64,000 bases of DNA from assembly GCA_009667805.1 (NCBI GenBank), contig CM019063.1:85339877-85403876 (forward strand), read 5' to 3'. A program made the translations under genes and the position numbers. Below are positions 52,001 to 63,002 of the stretch, in pieces. Position 1 is the first letter of the stretch, and each line of letters starts with the position of its first letter. This stretch comes from Leptobrachium leishanense. Lineage: Eukaryota; Chordata; Amphibia; Anura; Megophryidae. The notes below the pieces were generated by a model. It was not told where the DNA came from. It did no database searches and saw only the letters and a list, made by a program, of their open reading frames with translations.

Positions 52001-53205
52001 GGCATATATCCATGAGACCTGGGGGGCATTCCATGAGACCTGTCCTGGGGCACTATCCATGAAACGCTGGGGGCATTCCATGAGACCTGTCCTAGGGCAA
52101 TATCCATGAGACCTGTCCTGGGGCACTATCCATGAGACCTGTCCTGGGGGCACTATCCATGAGACCTGGGGGCATTATCCATGAGACCTGGGGGCACTAT
52201 CCATGAGACCTGGGGGCATTATCATGAGACCTTGGGGCATTATCCATGAGACCTGGGGGCATTATCCTGAGACCTGGGGGCTATATCCATGAGACCTGGG
52301 GCATTATCCATGAGACCTGGGGCAATATCCATGAGACCTGGGGGCATTATCCATGAGACCTGGGGGCATTATCCATGAGACCTGGGGGCAATATCCATGA
52401 GACCTGGGGGCATTATCCATGAGAGCTGGGGCATATATCCATGAGACCTGGGGGCATTATCCATGAGACCTGGGGGCATTATCCATGAGAGCTGGGGCAT
52501 ATATCCATGAGACCTGGGGGCAATATCCATGAGATCTGGGGGCATTATCCATGAGACCTGGGGGCAGTATCCATGAGACCTGGGGGCATTATCCATGAGA
52601 GCTGGGGCATATATCCATGAGACCTGGGGGCATTATCCATGAGACCTGGGGGGCAATATCCATGAGACCTGGGGGCATATATCCAAGAGACCTGGGGGCA
52701 ATATCCATGAGACCTGGGGCAATATCCATGAGGCCTGGGGGCACTATCCATGAGACCTGGGGGCAATATCCATGAGACCTGGGGGCATATATCCAAGAGA
52801 CCTGGGGGCAATATCCATGAGACCTGGGGGCAATATCCATGAGACCTGGGGGCACTATCCATGAGACCTGGGGCAATATCCATGAGACCTGGGGGCACTA
52901 TCCATGAGACCTGGGGGCAATATCCATGAGACCTGGGGGCATTATCCATGAGACCTGGGGGCATATATCCATGAGACCTGGGGGCTATATCCATGAGACC
53001 TGGGGCATTATCCATGAGACCTGGGGACAATATCCATGAGACCTGGGGGCATTATCCATGAGACCTGGGGGCATTATCCATGAGACCTGGGGGCATTATC
53101 CATGAGACCTGGGGGCAATATCCATGAGACCTGGGGGCATTATCCATGAGAGCTGGGGCATCATCCATGAGAGCTGGGGCAATTATATCCATGTGAACTG
53201 GGAAA
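49076..53205. repeat. 4.1-kb minisatellite, about 22-bp units, with higher-order blocks
   Basis: The basic unit is CCATGAGACCTGGGGGCAATAT-like (22 bp), with variants GAGCTGGGGC, AACGCTGGGGGG and the longer GACCTGTCCTGGGG. The rare variant TCCTAGGGCAATAT occurs at about 49320, 50211, 50842 and 52093, showing higher-order duplication (spacings 891, 631 and 1,251 bp). About 185 units. Minus-strand frames of up to 216 codons run through it because the unit lacks stops; they are not genes. Confidence 0.95.
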
Positions 53206-53559
53206 ATATATCCATATAACCAGTGCCGTGTGTATATTATTCTGGGGGTCCAGTGCTGTGTATATAATTCTGGGGGGTCTGGGCCTGGATATATATATAG
53301 ATTATATATAAAACGCGTTAGTCCAGTTGCCAAAATCGCGAGTATACCTGTACGTAGTGATACCTTTCACTGATCAGTATAGTTTCCAGTTTACACTCTT
53401 GAAAGCTTGTCTTTTAAATGTAAAGTTAACCCAATAAAAATGGTATCACCGGCTCGTCCGGCTATACTCGTGATATATATATTTTTTCTTCAGGTAATAG
53501 GGGTTGTGGAATTCGTGGGTGAGTTCCCTCCTTTTTTTCCCAGGACTTGACCCCTGGTG
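53206..53559. other. No gene seen; decayed repeat
   Basis: Contains a short tandem pair around CCAGTGC(C/T)GTGT and an AT-rich stretch, then AATAAAAATGGTATCACC, a block common in frog repeats. Not assigned. Confidence 0.4.
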
Positions 53560-53795
53560 TACACAGGAGGGGTCACTAGCTCAGCTGGACAGAGAGGGGG
53601 GCATGTAGTGCAGGGGAGAGGAGCAGACAGAGGGCAGGCGGCATCTCTCTCACCTAGTTACCTGGTGGTATGGGGGAGGAGGTCTCCATCCTGCTGAGCT
53701 GGGGCTGGTTGCACATCCTCACCACTCACAGCACCCAGGAGGCGCAGCAGCAGCACGAGGCAGCACCTGATGCAGGGCTCAGATGAGCCGTTTCC
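53560..53795 (+). mobile_element. L2-clade LINE 5' fragment, left piece
   Basis: Probable 5' leader of the L2 copy that continues at 55504 after the hAT insertion (shared CCGTTTCC duplication at 53788-53795). No coding part is visible here, and the left edge is uncertain. Confidence 0.5.
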
Positions 53796-54003
53796 TAGAC
53801 ATGTGCACAGCACAAAATTTCGTTTTGAACTAATGAATTAGTCCTAAAATGCAATTTATTTAGTTGCTAAAGAATTTCGTTTTCAGTATTTTCGTTTTCA
53901 GTATTTTCGTTTTCAGTAGTTTTCGTTTTTAGTATGAAAACTAATTTCATTCATCCAAAAAACAGTGGATACAATTACTATTGTAGTGGCTCCTCAGAGG
54001 GCT

Positions 54004-54259
54004 GAGATCGCTGCTTGTTACAGTATCTCTCACTCTCAGCACAATGTGTCAGTCAAAGCTGTTACAGTAACTGACTGCTGCTCATCACAGCGCTCAGAAT
54101 TTCAGTAAAACTAGTAAATAATATTTTTATAGATAAGAGGTTAGAACAATATTATTTCCTTGTTTTACTGAAACTCTGAGTGCTGTTAGTCAGTTACTGT
54201 AACAGCTGAGCCTGATGCATTGTCTGAGAGATAATATAACAAGCAGCAGATCGCTCACA
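54004..54259. repeat. Long hairpin inside the hAT element
   Basis: Arms of about 95 bp: AGATCGCTGCTTGTTA at the left and TAACAAGCAGCAGATCGC near the right, with TTTCAGTAAAAC / GTTTTACTGAAA near the loop. Confidence 0.85.
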
Positions 54260-54289
54260 GCCACTGGATTTAAAGGGCTATAAAAAAAG

Positions 54290-54570
54290 GCTCCTCTCTG
54301 TATAATGTATAGAACATCCTCCTGCATTAATTAATACCCTCTCTGTATACTGTATACAACATCCACCTGCATTATTTAATACCCGTCTCTGTATAATGTA
54401 TAGAACATCCTCCTGAATTAATTAATGCCCTCTCTGTATAGAACATCCTCCTCAATTTATACCTTTCTCTGTATAATATATATAACATCCTCCTGCATTA
54501 ATACCCCTCTCTGTATAATGTATAGAACATCCTCCTGCATTAATTAATGCCCTCTCTGTATAGAACATCC
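54290..54570. repeat. Tandem repeat, about 56-bp units
   Basis: About five units with CCTCTCTGTATAATGTATAG and AACATCCTCCTGCATTAATT, varying in length. Confidence 0.8.
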
Positions 54571-54889
54571 TACTGCTTTGGCATGTGGAGGGTGCAGAAC
54601 TTCGGAATGCAATGCTTATCCAGCACAGGAGAGGGAACTTTTTCTTAAACTTTCTATCTCTGTGGGGGAGACACAGGATTATAAAAGCCGGGGAGAGGAA
54701 AATATTAACGTAAATCGGTCTGAAAGCTCAGAGAAGAGATGACTGGTGCAAATTTATTTTTATAATAAAATAAAGCAGGGAAAGCATTCAAATAAATCAC
54801 ACTGAAGGTTCATAATGACAGAGTAACTGTAAGAGCTGGATACTAATGTATCAGATGTAAAAAAAAACTTTAATAACAAGCAGCACTGG

Positions 54890-55066
54890 GAGAGGAGAGG
54901 GACTTTATATAAAATGTGTATTATAGATGAGGAAAGGGGATAGTGCTCCTGGATAATATAAAATGTATCAGACCTAAGCCCCTATTATGCAGAGCGGGAG
55001 GGGATATAACACACATTTTATAAAGTCCCTCTCTTCTTCCAGCGCTGCTTGTTATAAAGGGTTTTT
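54890..55066. repeat. Second hairpin inside the hAT element
   Basis: Left arm ACAAGCAGCACTGGGAGAGG and beyond pairs with the reverse of 55021-55066 (AAAGTCCCTCTC and CAGCGCTGCTTGT). Confidence 0.8.
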
Positions 55067-55503
55067 ACTATCCAGCCCTCCTCTGTCATTAGCTTCAGTG
55101 TGATTTATTTGAATGTTTTCCATCTCCAGCTGCTTTTATCATCTTGTCTGCCTCATAGACATACAAGGCTTAAGTAAAGGTGTCCTCTCCTGTGCTGGCT
55201 GTCTGTGCTGCGAGTGATTATTCTGGAGCTTTATCACTGTCAGATTTTCAGGTAGGGGTCAGGAAGGATTACACATACAAACCTTTTCTGTAGCTTTGCG
55301 ATGTTGCGCTCTTCATTTCTGGTCTCCTTCACTCATCAATGTAATATCATAAAAAGGATTGAAACTAAAATGTAGTGCATTTTATTTTAGTTTCTTTCGT
55401 TTTCTGTACTGAGCAGTTTCATATCTCTTGAGTCATACTAAAACTAAATTTTCCCAAAATTCGGACTAAATCGTTTTAGTACTAAAACTAATGCACATGT
55501 CTA

Positions 55504-55857
55504 CCGTTTCCTCTTCCGGGGTCCTGCAGCACATCTCTCCCTCCCTTCTCTCTTCCCACATGATGGTCTCACACGAGCTTCTGTATTTCCTCAGAAACTG
55601 GTCTCCCTCTAATTCTCTGGCTTACAATCATCCCCACGCACACAAATCCCATTCCCACCTTCTCTTTCTCACTCTATTGCTGTTACTTTATGCAGGTGAC
55701 ATCTCTCCTAACCCTGGCCCCGCAAGTCCAAAACTTCCCTCTCATTCTATCTCCCACACACGTATCACAACTCCCCGCAATCTCAACAACAATCGCCACT
55801 ACATTCATTCTAGCAACCAGCTTCACCTTCCCTCTGCTCCCGTCTGTTTCATTTACC
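55504..55857 (+). pseudogene. L2-clade LINE 5' coding fragment with 2A-like motif
   Basis: Matches the start of the L2 copy at 13146: HMMVSHELLYFLRNWSPSNS, HSHLLFLTLLLLLYAGDISP and NPGP (2A-like, about 55700-55726). The endonuclease is absent, because the copy ends where a fragment of the family X transposon begins. The open frame (55491-55970) runs on into that unrelated sequence and is not a single gene. Confidence 0.8.
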
Positions 55858-56546
55858 CCCGGAAAAACCAGAGCAGGAGCCGATCACACGCAGCGCAGCC
55901 GCCGGAAAAAGCCGACACCGCAGACGAAGGAGGTGAAGAAAAAAAAAAAACAGTCCCCTTGAATGTTTGAAAAGTGAAACGCTGTTTGCAAACAAACTAC
56001 TGAGCGAAAATGTCTGAAATTTACACATGAGGTCCAATGAATGATAATAAAAAGGCTGTTACAGAAAAAATAACGAACGTTTAAATTTTTAAAAAAAATA
56101 ATCGGCAATAATTTTTTGGCAAAATAATCCCAAAAATGCTTAAAATATCCCAAAAAAAATCTAAAAATAAAGAGTCTTTTTACTGCAGAATATTATAATG
56201 AACGGTTTATTAGATATTGAATTAAAACGGAATATTTTTAACATTGAAGCCTATGGGATACTCCTGAATAAACCTGCCGAATTATACCACCGAATGGCAG
56301 GGCATTTCGGGAAGCTTTCACTGCTGGTTTTTGTTCTCTGAATAGACGAAACATTGCTTCTCCATGGGGATTTCACTGCTCTCGAACAGGCACCGAACAG
56401 GCACTGTATGTGCAAGCAATTCGTCACGATTTGGCGAACTGCCTGCTCTCTGAATAGCCGAATGGCCAGGAAAGGTAACCGTACTACGCTGAATTTCAGC
56501 GTTCGGTTACCTTTCTCCAGCAATTCGGATCTCTTTGAATACCCCT
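55858..56546. mobile_element. TIR DNA transposon, family X, copy 2 (one end)
   Basis: Ends ATCTCTTTGAATACCCCT, one base off the AGGGTTATTCAAAGAGA end of the other copies. It shares CAGCCGCCGGAAAAA, AAGTGAAACGCTGTTTGCAA and GGTAACCG..CGGTTACC blocks with them. The other terminus is missing (replaced by L2). Confidence 0.7.
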
Positions 56547-57238
56547 GTATAACTGACCAATCAAGGAATTTGGGACCTGATACTCCATCTTTAATACAGT
56601 AGTTAGATTCTAATATAGAAAGAAACCCAATTTTTGTTTTTTCTTTATATATATACAAGTATATATACATTGATCAGTTCAAAAGGTTAAACGGGAGGTG
56701 CCTGAAAACAAGTTTTGCAACCGCTGTGAGACATTTAAGAATTTCCCCGTTCTCTTTCCTGCTTGAGTCACGTTTCAAGACTAACAGAATAATCACCTTA
56801 TACACTCACTTACCCAATGAAGCTTAAAGGGCAAATGACGTTTGTGTAAAGGAAATGTATCAAGAAGAAACCGGCTACTAATGCAATGTAAAATACTGTG
56901 CAATGTAATCCTTTTTTTTCTCAAAGTAATTTTTTTCCTACTGCAAAGAAAACCCCCGAAAACATCTCTGAGCAACACATTTTGTAGAGACAGTAATAAC
57001 CTGATGGTTCAACAATTGTAGATCTCCAGTTAGAAAGTCATTAATTCTGCAATTTCTAGAAACCCATAGTAAAAGGGCTAAGGGGCTCCCGTTATCGTAA
57101 TGAATAGCTTATTCCATTACTATGTGAAGGTCCTGGCCCATCTGTGCTGGTTTGAATCGTTGACCAGTGAAGGAGCCCTCGTTTGTTATACAGAAAGACA
57201 ACTGGCCAATATTTACTGGTAAACAGTAACATTACATG
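56547..57238. other. No gene seen
   Basis: Unassigned AT-rich sequence with ATATATAC runs near 56650 and no convincing open frame or repeat. Confidence 0.5.
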
Positions 57239-57565
57239 ACAAGGAAAAAGAGTGTCATCTGCGCTCGTTTCTATGTGTTCCATGTACAACAAAAATGAGG
57301 TTTTTGTTTGTTTCAATGGCCATTGCAACGTAAGCCCACTCGCCACTTCAAGGCACCTCTTTAGAGTGGGTACCTAACAATTGTAACCAAAAAGCCGCTC
57401 TACTGAGCAGCTCCAAGCCCCTCCAGCTGCTTTTCAGCGAAGGAGAGGCAAAGATGGTGGCTTTTATTTATACACACACCAAACACTTCCCATTTGGGAT
57501 CAAAAACAAAAACATGGAAAGAGGAACAGCTGCAGAACGACGGACTGGTGTTACAAGCATGATAT
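57239..57565. repeat. 327-bp segment, first copy of a tandem duplication
   Basis: Repeated at 57664-57990 (offset 425 bp) with about one base different. Its left part belongs to the repeat family at 1085-1920. Confidence 0.9.
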
Positions 57566-57663
57566 ACATAAATACAGAAAGAATGGCGTCGCGCCCATAC
57601 TCACTTATTTTCGGAGGGGCAGCAACTGCCAGGAGTAACAGCCCAGTCAATGTATAAAACATA

Positions 57664-57990
57664 ACAAGGAAAAAGAGTGTCATCTGCGCTCGTTTCTATG
57701 TGTTCCATGTACAACAAAAATGAGGTTTTTGTTTGTTTCAATGGCCATTGCAACGTAAGCCCACTCGCCACTTCAAGGCACCTCTTTAGAGTGGGTACCT
57801 AACAATTGTAACCAAAAAGCCGCTCTACTGAGCAGCTCCAAGCCCCTCCAGCTGCTTTTCAGCGAAGGAGAGGCAAAGATGGTGGCTTTTATTTATACAC
57901 ACACCAAACACTTCTCATTTGGGATCAAAAACAAAAACATGGAAAGAGGAACAGCTGCAGAACGACGGACTGGTGTTACAAGCATGATAT
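57664..57990. repeat. 327-bp segment, second copy of a tandem duplication
   Basis: Near-identical to 57239-57565 (CACTTCTC here, CACTTCCC there). A 98-bp spacer separates the copies, so the duplication is recent or an assembly artefact. Confidence 0.9.
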
Positions 57991-58020
57991 TACATGGTTA
58001 ACATTTGGCAGCATTCCTAG

Positions 58021-58580
58021 GGCCCTATCACCTGGCCCTCGCTAAAATGGGATGCTAAGGGGAAAAATTTGCGTTTGCTAATTTCTCCTTAGTGCCCCCT
58101 TTTACCATTAGATTCCGAGGCAGGTGCTGAGTTCAGCAGCCTGCCCCGTAGCGGGGGCTGGCCTCCTGGATCATCGGGGCAGCGCTAACATGCCGCCCGA
58201 GCATCCCCTGAGGTGAGTATTTGATTTTTAGGGGGGCTACAGCTGCTGCTAATGGATTCTGCAGCAGCGGAATCAGTTAGCACCAGCTCTAAGTTGTAGT
58301 AAACTTTTTTAGTTAGCGACAGCTCTTTGTAATTAGTGTAAGGACCTTGTGATCCTAACGCTACCCTGTGCTTACACTTTACGCTCCCCATGTTAAGCAT
58401 AGGGAGCGCAACGTACAGTAAGCTTGTGCTATATACTGCTAATACCGATTCGCTAATGTTTTTTTTTAACCTGTTAGCGCTCCTCCTGATTCACCTTTGA
58501 ACTGCAATCACCTCATTTAAGCTAGCGCTAATGCGCATTTATCTGAGCACTAGCGTTAGTGTTAACAAGGTGATAGAGCC
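58021..58580. mobile_element. TIR DNA transposon (MITE-like)
   Basis: GGCCCTATCACCTGG at the left and CAAGGTGATAGAGCC at the right are inverted with two mismatches, and CCTAG flanks both sides (58016-58020 and 58581-58585). The interior is rich in GCTAGCGCTAA words and has no coding frame. Confidence 0.65.
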
Positions 58581-58752
58581 CCTAGTGTGGTGACTTTGCC
58601 GATATTGAAAACAACTCTGAGAAGTTTATTGTGAAATAAAATAATAATAAAATCAAAATTCCTATTCATATTTACCAACAAGCAAGTTAAATCTCTGTTT
58701 CTGCTGTCGTTCCGTTTCATATATAAAGACTCAGCGCTATTGCAGATGCTAC

Positions 58753-59308
58753 GGGCCATATTACATACTTGGTGCTAACTTAACCAGAGCTGTTGTTAAC
58801 TTACAACCTCCATAGGCTATAATGGCTCTGGTAAGTTTACAACAGCTAACACCTAAGGCTAGGGTCAGACCAAAGCATTTTTCCCCGCGAACATGAAAAA
58901 GTGCGTCCGAACGCATTGACATATTTTTTCACGGAATGCGCAAAAACGGTCAGACGACGCGCATTTTGTACGCATCGTCAATAAAACTCTTTTTGCGTCT
59001 GGACGTTATGTAGGCTGGACATTAGCAGTGTCTGACATCTCCTAATCACGCAAACACGCCGCTATGCCGCAGCTGCGCACTCAGTACGTCAGTACTAGCG
59101 GTTCAGCGTTCTCAAAAAAATGCGTTCAAATTCCACTTGCGTTGCACGGCCGGACTTTTGTGCGGCCGTACATCGTATATTGCCCGTCATTGCCCGTCAT
59201 CTGCTGCTAGTGCGGCCGTAATTATGTGCACCAGAAAGCACGTTAAAAGTGCGCTGGTCTGACCCCAGCCTAACAGGTTAAGTTAGCACCAAGTATGTAA
59301 TATGGCCC
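58753..59308. mobile_element. Palindromic MITE, family Z, copy 2 (split)
   Basis: GGGCCATATTACATACTTGG at the left and its mirror (AGTATGTAATATGGCCC) at the right, flanked by TAC (58750-58752 and 59309-59311). Split by the Harbinger-like MITE at 58857-59270. Confidence 0.85.
58857..59270. mobile_element. Harbinger-like MITE, copy C
   Basis: Ends GGCTAGGGTCAGAC and GTCTGACCCCAGCC, flanked by TAA on both sides (58854-58856 and 59271-59273). The interior matches copy B (26986-27412) in reverse orientation nearly throughout. Confidence 0.92.
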
Positions 59309-59405
59309 TACATTGGCTGCCAATGGGAGAGCAAAAGAAAACAACCACTCAAGATAGAACGTAAAATTGCTTTCAAAGAGACTGTTTATCAGTCTCTAAT
59401 ATATA

Positions 59406-61020
59406 CAGTTGTGTTCAAAATTATTCAACCCCCAATGCTGTAAAGGGTTTTAGGGAATTTAGTGTACATTTGTAATTGTATTAAGAATGAAACCCTACAA
59501 GGACTTTTTAAAGAACCATATGCAACTAAAATGACATCAATTGGTTTTGTAATACAGTAGTAAATGTTTCATTTGTGAATTCTTCATTGACACAATTATT
59601 CAACCCCTTAAAGACTACCACTCTGAAGAACAGAGGTTCATTCAAGTGTTTTCAATCAGGTATTGAAAACACCTGTGGATGTCACGGAGCAGCAATAAAG
59701 CATAATAAGCACCAATTAGGCAGCTTTAAAATGACTGTGATACTCAGCTCCTTCTAGACATTTACTGGTGTGGTTACAAACATGGTGAAGTCAAGAGAAT
59801 GGTTCAGGAAGACAAGAGAAGAGGTGATTACTCTTCACAGGAAGGGCAATGGCTATAAGAAGATTGCAAAGATGTTAAACATACCAAGAGAGACAATAGG
59901 AAGCATCATTCGCAAATTCAAGGCAAAGGGCACTGTTGAAACGCTACCTGGTCGTGGCAGAAAGAAGATGCTGACTTCGACTGCTGTGCGCTACCTGAAG
60001 CGTAGAGTGGAGAAAAGTCCCCGTGTGACTGCTGATGAACTGAGAAAAGATTTGTCAGATATGGGTACTGAAGTTTCAGCTCAGACAATATGGCGCACAC
60101 TGCGTAATGAAGGCCTCCATGCCAGAACTCTCAGGTGTACCCCCTTGCTGTCTCCAAAGAATAAGAAGAGTCGACTGCAGTATGCCAAAAGTCATGTGGA
60201 CAAACCACAGAAGTTTTGGGATAGTGTTCTGTGGACTGATGAAACAAAATTAGAACTGTTTGGGCCCATGGATCAACGCTATGTTTGGAGGAGGAAGAAC
60301 AAGGCCTATGAAGAAAAGAACACCTTGCCTACTGTGAAGCATGGCGGGGGGTCAATCATGCTTTGGGGCTGTTTTGCTTCTGCAGGTACAGGGAAGCTTC
60401 AGCGTGTGCAAGGTACCATGAATTTCTCTCTCAGTACCAGGAGATATTGGATGACAATGTGATGCAGTCCGTCACAAACCTGAGGCTTGGGAGACGTTGG
60501 ACCTTTCAACAAGACAACGATCCCAAGCATACCTCCAAGTCCACTAGAGCATGGTTGCAGATTAAAGGCTGGAACATTTTGGAGTGGTCATCGCAGTCAC
60601 CAGACTTAAATCCGATTGAGAACCTCTGGTGGGACTTAAAGAAAGCAGTTGCAGTGCGCAAGCCTAAGAATGTGACTGAACTGGCTTTTGCCATGACGAA
60701 TGGGCGAAGATACCCGTAGATCGCTGCAAGACACTTGTGTCAAGCTATGCTTCACGTTTAAAAGCTGTTATAACTGTAAAAGGATGTTGTACTAAGTACT
60801 AAGATTGAAGGTCACTTGGGGGTTGAATAAAACTGATAATGATGTGAGCACAGAAAATACATTTGTGGTTATTTCATTATAAATGTTATGTTATATTTGT
60901 CTGACCTACACGTGCCTCTTTGATTTAATTGTAAGCAAGATGACTGAATGATCAAAATCAATGTCAAACTGGCCAAAACACTCAATTTCAGTGGGGGTTG
61001 AATAATTTTGAACACAACTG
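59406..61020 (+). mobile_element. Tc1/mariner transposon
   Basis: Inverted ends CAGTTGTGTTCAAAATTATT (left) and the matching right end at 61001-61020 are flanked by TA (59404-59405 and 61021-61022). One transposase gene in between is broken by frameshifts. A full-length copy of 1.6 kb. Confidence 0.95.
59782..60802 (+). pseudogene. Tc1/mariner transposase (DD34E)
   Basis: The start MVKSREWFRKTREEVITLHR is usual for the family. The N-terminus has two helix-turn-helix regions (GNGYKKIAKMLNIPRETIGS and SAQTIWRTLRNEGLHARTLR) with a basic GRGRKK hook between them. The catalytic residues are all present: SVLWTDETK (first Asp), TFQQDNDPKHTSK (second Asp) and SPDLNPIENLW (Glu, 34 residues on). A shift near 60420-60440 and another near 60700 break the frame. 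The last part (EWAKIPVDRCKTLVSSYASR) reads in a third frame to a stop at 60802. It would cut and paste the element into TA sites. About 340 residues, as usual. Confidence 0.92.
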
Positions 61021-61022
61021 TA

Positions 61023-61727
61023 ACAAAAAGGGTGTGGTATAACAGCCACTCAGGAAACAGATCACGTCAGAGCTAAAATGGCGTGAATACATTTGCCACG
61101 TCAGAGATGGTAAAACTTAAACACATCTGGTTTACATTTTAACTTTTGAAGTAACATACAGAAAGGGGGATGGGGGAAGCCCATCTGTATTAGAACACGC
61201 TTTTCAAACTAAATGGGGCATATTAACTAAGGTATGTATTTGAATCACAATATTTATATATTCATACAGGAAATTAAAAAGATATTATTTATCATTTATG
61301 AGCGGTCCAAATTTTAGTTGACTATGCACTGTTGGTCGCATATCATCTTATAGGGTGTCCACCTATGGTACATTTATCAATTACAAGAGGACAAATTGAC
61401 ATTAAAAAGGGGCACAGTGACATAAAATGCAGGCACAGTAACAAAGAATGAGACACACTGAAACAAAAAGGGGGCACAGTGACACCAGACAGGTGGAACC
61501 ACTGGCACAAAAGCACAAATGTGACAGCACTGTGACATTAAAAGGTATAGTGGCACAATATATAAGTAGCCAGACTCATAATAGTAATGTTCAGAAAAGT
61601 AATAGCGACAGTGAAGATGTACACCACAGCTGGTACGCAGGCCATTGGACTCCATGGATTGTTGCATTTATACTGTACAGTCTTGTGAAATCATGCTTGG
61701 CTGGCAGAAGGACACCAGACAACTAAA
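61023..61727. other. No gene seen; weak repeats of a GGCACAGTGACA-like word
   Basis: Within about 61385-61560 the words GGCACAGTGACA, GGCACAGTAACA and CACTGTGACATTAAAA recur irregularly. A 96-codon minus-strand frame across it has low-complexity features and is not supported. Confidence 0.5.
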
Positions 61728-62060
61728 AGGGTTATTCACAGAGATCCAAACTTGCCACAAAAATGCACCGAACAGTGAATTTCCCGGTACGGTACACATT
61801 TTGGCGAATTCCCAGAAAAATATGGTGCCTGTTCGATAGCAGTGAAATCCCCATAGAGAAGCTATTCAGAGACACCAAACAGCAGAAAAAAGTTGTCTAA
61901 ATGCCCTGATGTTTGGTGCTTTCATTCGGCAGGTTTAATCCCATAAATTTCATTGTCAAAAAATTCCTGTTTTTATTTAATATCCAATAAATAGTCTATT
62001 CTTTTAATCTGTAGTAAAATGTCTTTTATTAATTTTTTAGGATTTTTTTAGTTCTGTTTT
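61728..62060. mobile_element. TIR DNA transposon, family X, copy 3 (one end)
   Basis: Starts AGGGTTATTCACAGAGATCC and follows the left part of copy 1 in order (GCCTGTTCGATAGCAGTGAA, then ATCCCATAAATTTCAT). It lacks a right end. Confidence 0.7.
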
Positions 62061-62110
62061 AAATGGGGAGTCAGTGAAGGTACTCTCAGAGGGGAGCTTC
62101 AGAGACAAAC

Positions 62111-62997
62111 AGGGTTATTCAAAGAGAATCGAAAAGTCACCGCACGTTCGGTGACTTTTCGTTCTCTTCAATTCGGTGCGATTTGGCAATCCCATTTCGG
62201 CGACCCTGTGGTGTATTCAGCAAGCACCACAGGGCCATCGTAGTGCAGGGAAAAGCCGCCGCAAACCCGTCGAACACTCACCGCAAAACCCGGCAAAGGC
62301 ACACCGAAACCCGCAAAAACATCTGGATTAACCCTGCGAACACACCAGAGAAACCAAGCAGCCGCCGATCACAGCGCAGAGCAGCCGCCGGAAAAAGACG
62401 ACACCACAGACGAATGGAGTGAAAAAAGTAAATAAAACAGTACGCTTGAATGTTTGAAAAGTGAAACGCTGTTTGCAAAGAAACTACAGAACGAAATTGT
62501 CTGAAATTTACATATAAGATCCAATGAATGATAATAAAAAGGGCTGTTACAGAAAAAAGAAAACACAATTAAAATTTTTTTTGCAAAAAATCCCGAAAAA
62601 TGCCTAAAAGGTTCTAAAAAAATAATAACGAGACTTTTTACTGCAGAATAAAATAATAAATGGTTTATTAGATATTGAATTAAAACGGGAATATTTTTAT
62701 CATTGGAGCCTGAATAAAACTAAATTCTCCTGAATAAACCTGTTGAATGAAACCACCGAATGGCAGGGCATTTCGGCAACCATTCTCAGCTGTTTTGTGT
62801 TCTCTGAATAGACGAAGCGATGCTTCTCTAAGGGATTTCACTGCCCTCGAACAGGCACCGTATGTGCAGGCAATTCGCCAACATTTGGCGAACTGCCTGC
62901 TCTCTGGATAGCCGAATGGCCAGGAAAGGTAAGCGTATGCTGAATTTCAGCGTTCGGTTACCTTTCGGCCACATTTCGGAGCTCTTTTAATAACCCT
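62111..62997. mobile_element. TIR DNA transposon, family X, copy 4 (both ends)
   Basis: Starts AGGGTTATTCAAAGAGAATC and ends GAGCTCTTTTAATAACCCT. It is in reverse orientation to copy 1, with the 'GTCACCGCACGT' end now at the left. A 79-codon frame at 62183-62422 (MAIPFRRPCGVFSKHH start) corresponds to one in copy 1. Confidence 0.75.
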
Positions 62998-63002
62998 GAT
63001 AG

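Larger units (their letters stand above)
53796..55503. mobile_element. hAT MITE-like element, family V
   Basis: Ends TAGACATGTGCA and TGCACATGTCTA are inverted, and a perfect 8-bp duplication CCGTTTCC flanks them (53788-53795 and 55504-55511). The interior holds two long hairpins (54004-54259 and 54890-55066), a tandem block (about 54290-54570) and subterminal TTTCGTTTTCAGTA repeats. No transposase is found. Confidence 0.88.

Noticed and set aside
49575..53030. Frames with PGLMDIAPRSHG-like peptides
   Set aside because: Created by the 22-bp minisatellite, with starts and stops set by unit variants.
48440..53303. One large transposon enclosing the hairpins and the 4.1-kb array
   Set aside because: TATATATCCAGG-like words occur near both sides, but the match is short, AT-biased and lacks a target duplication.
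55491..55970. Single 159-codon gene
   Set aside because: It is an L2 5' fragment fused by chance with sequence from the family X transposon, and its first codons lie in the hAT end.
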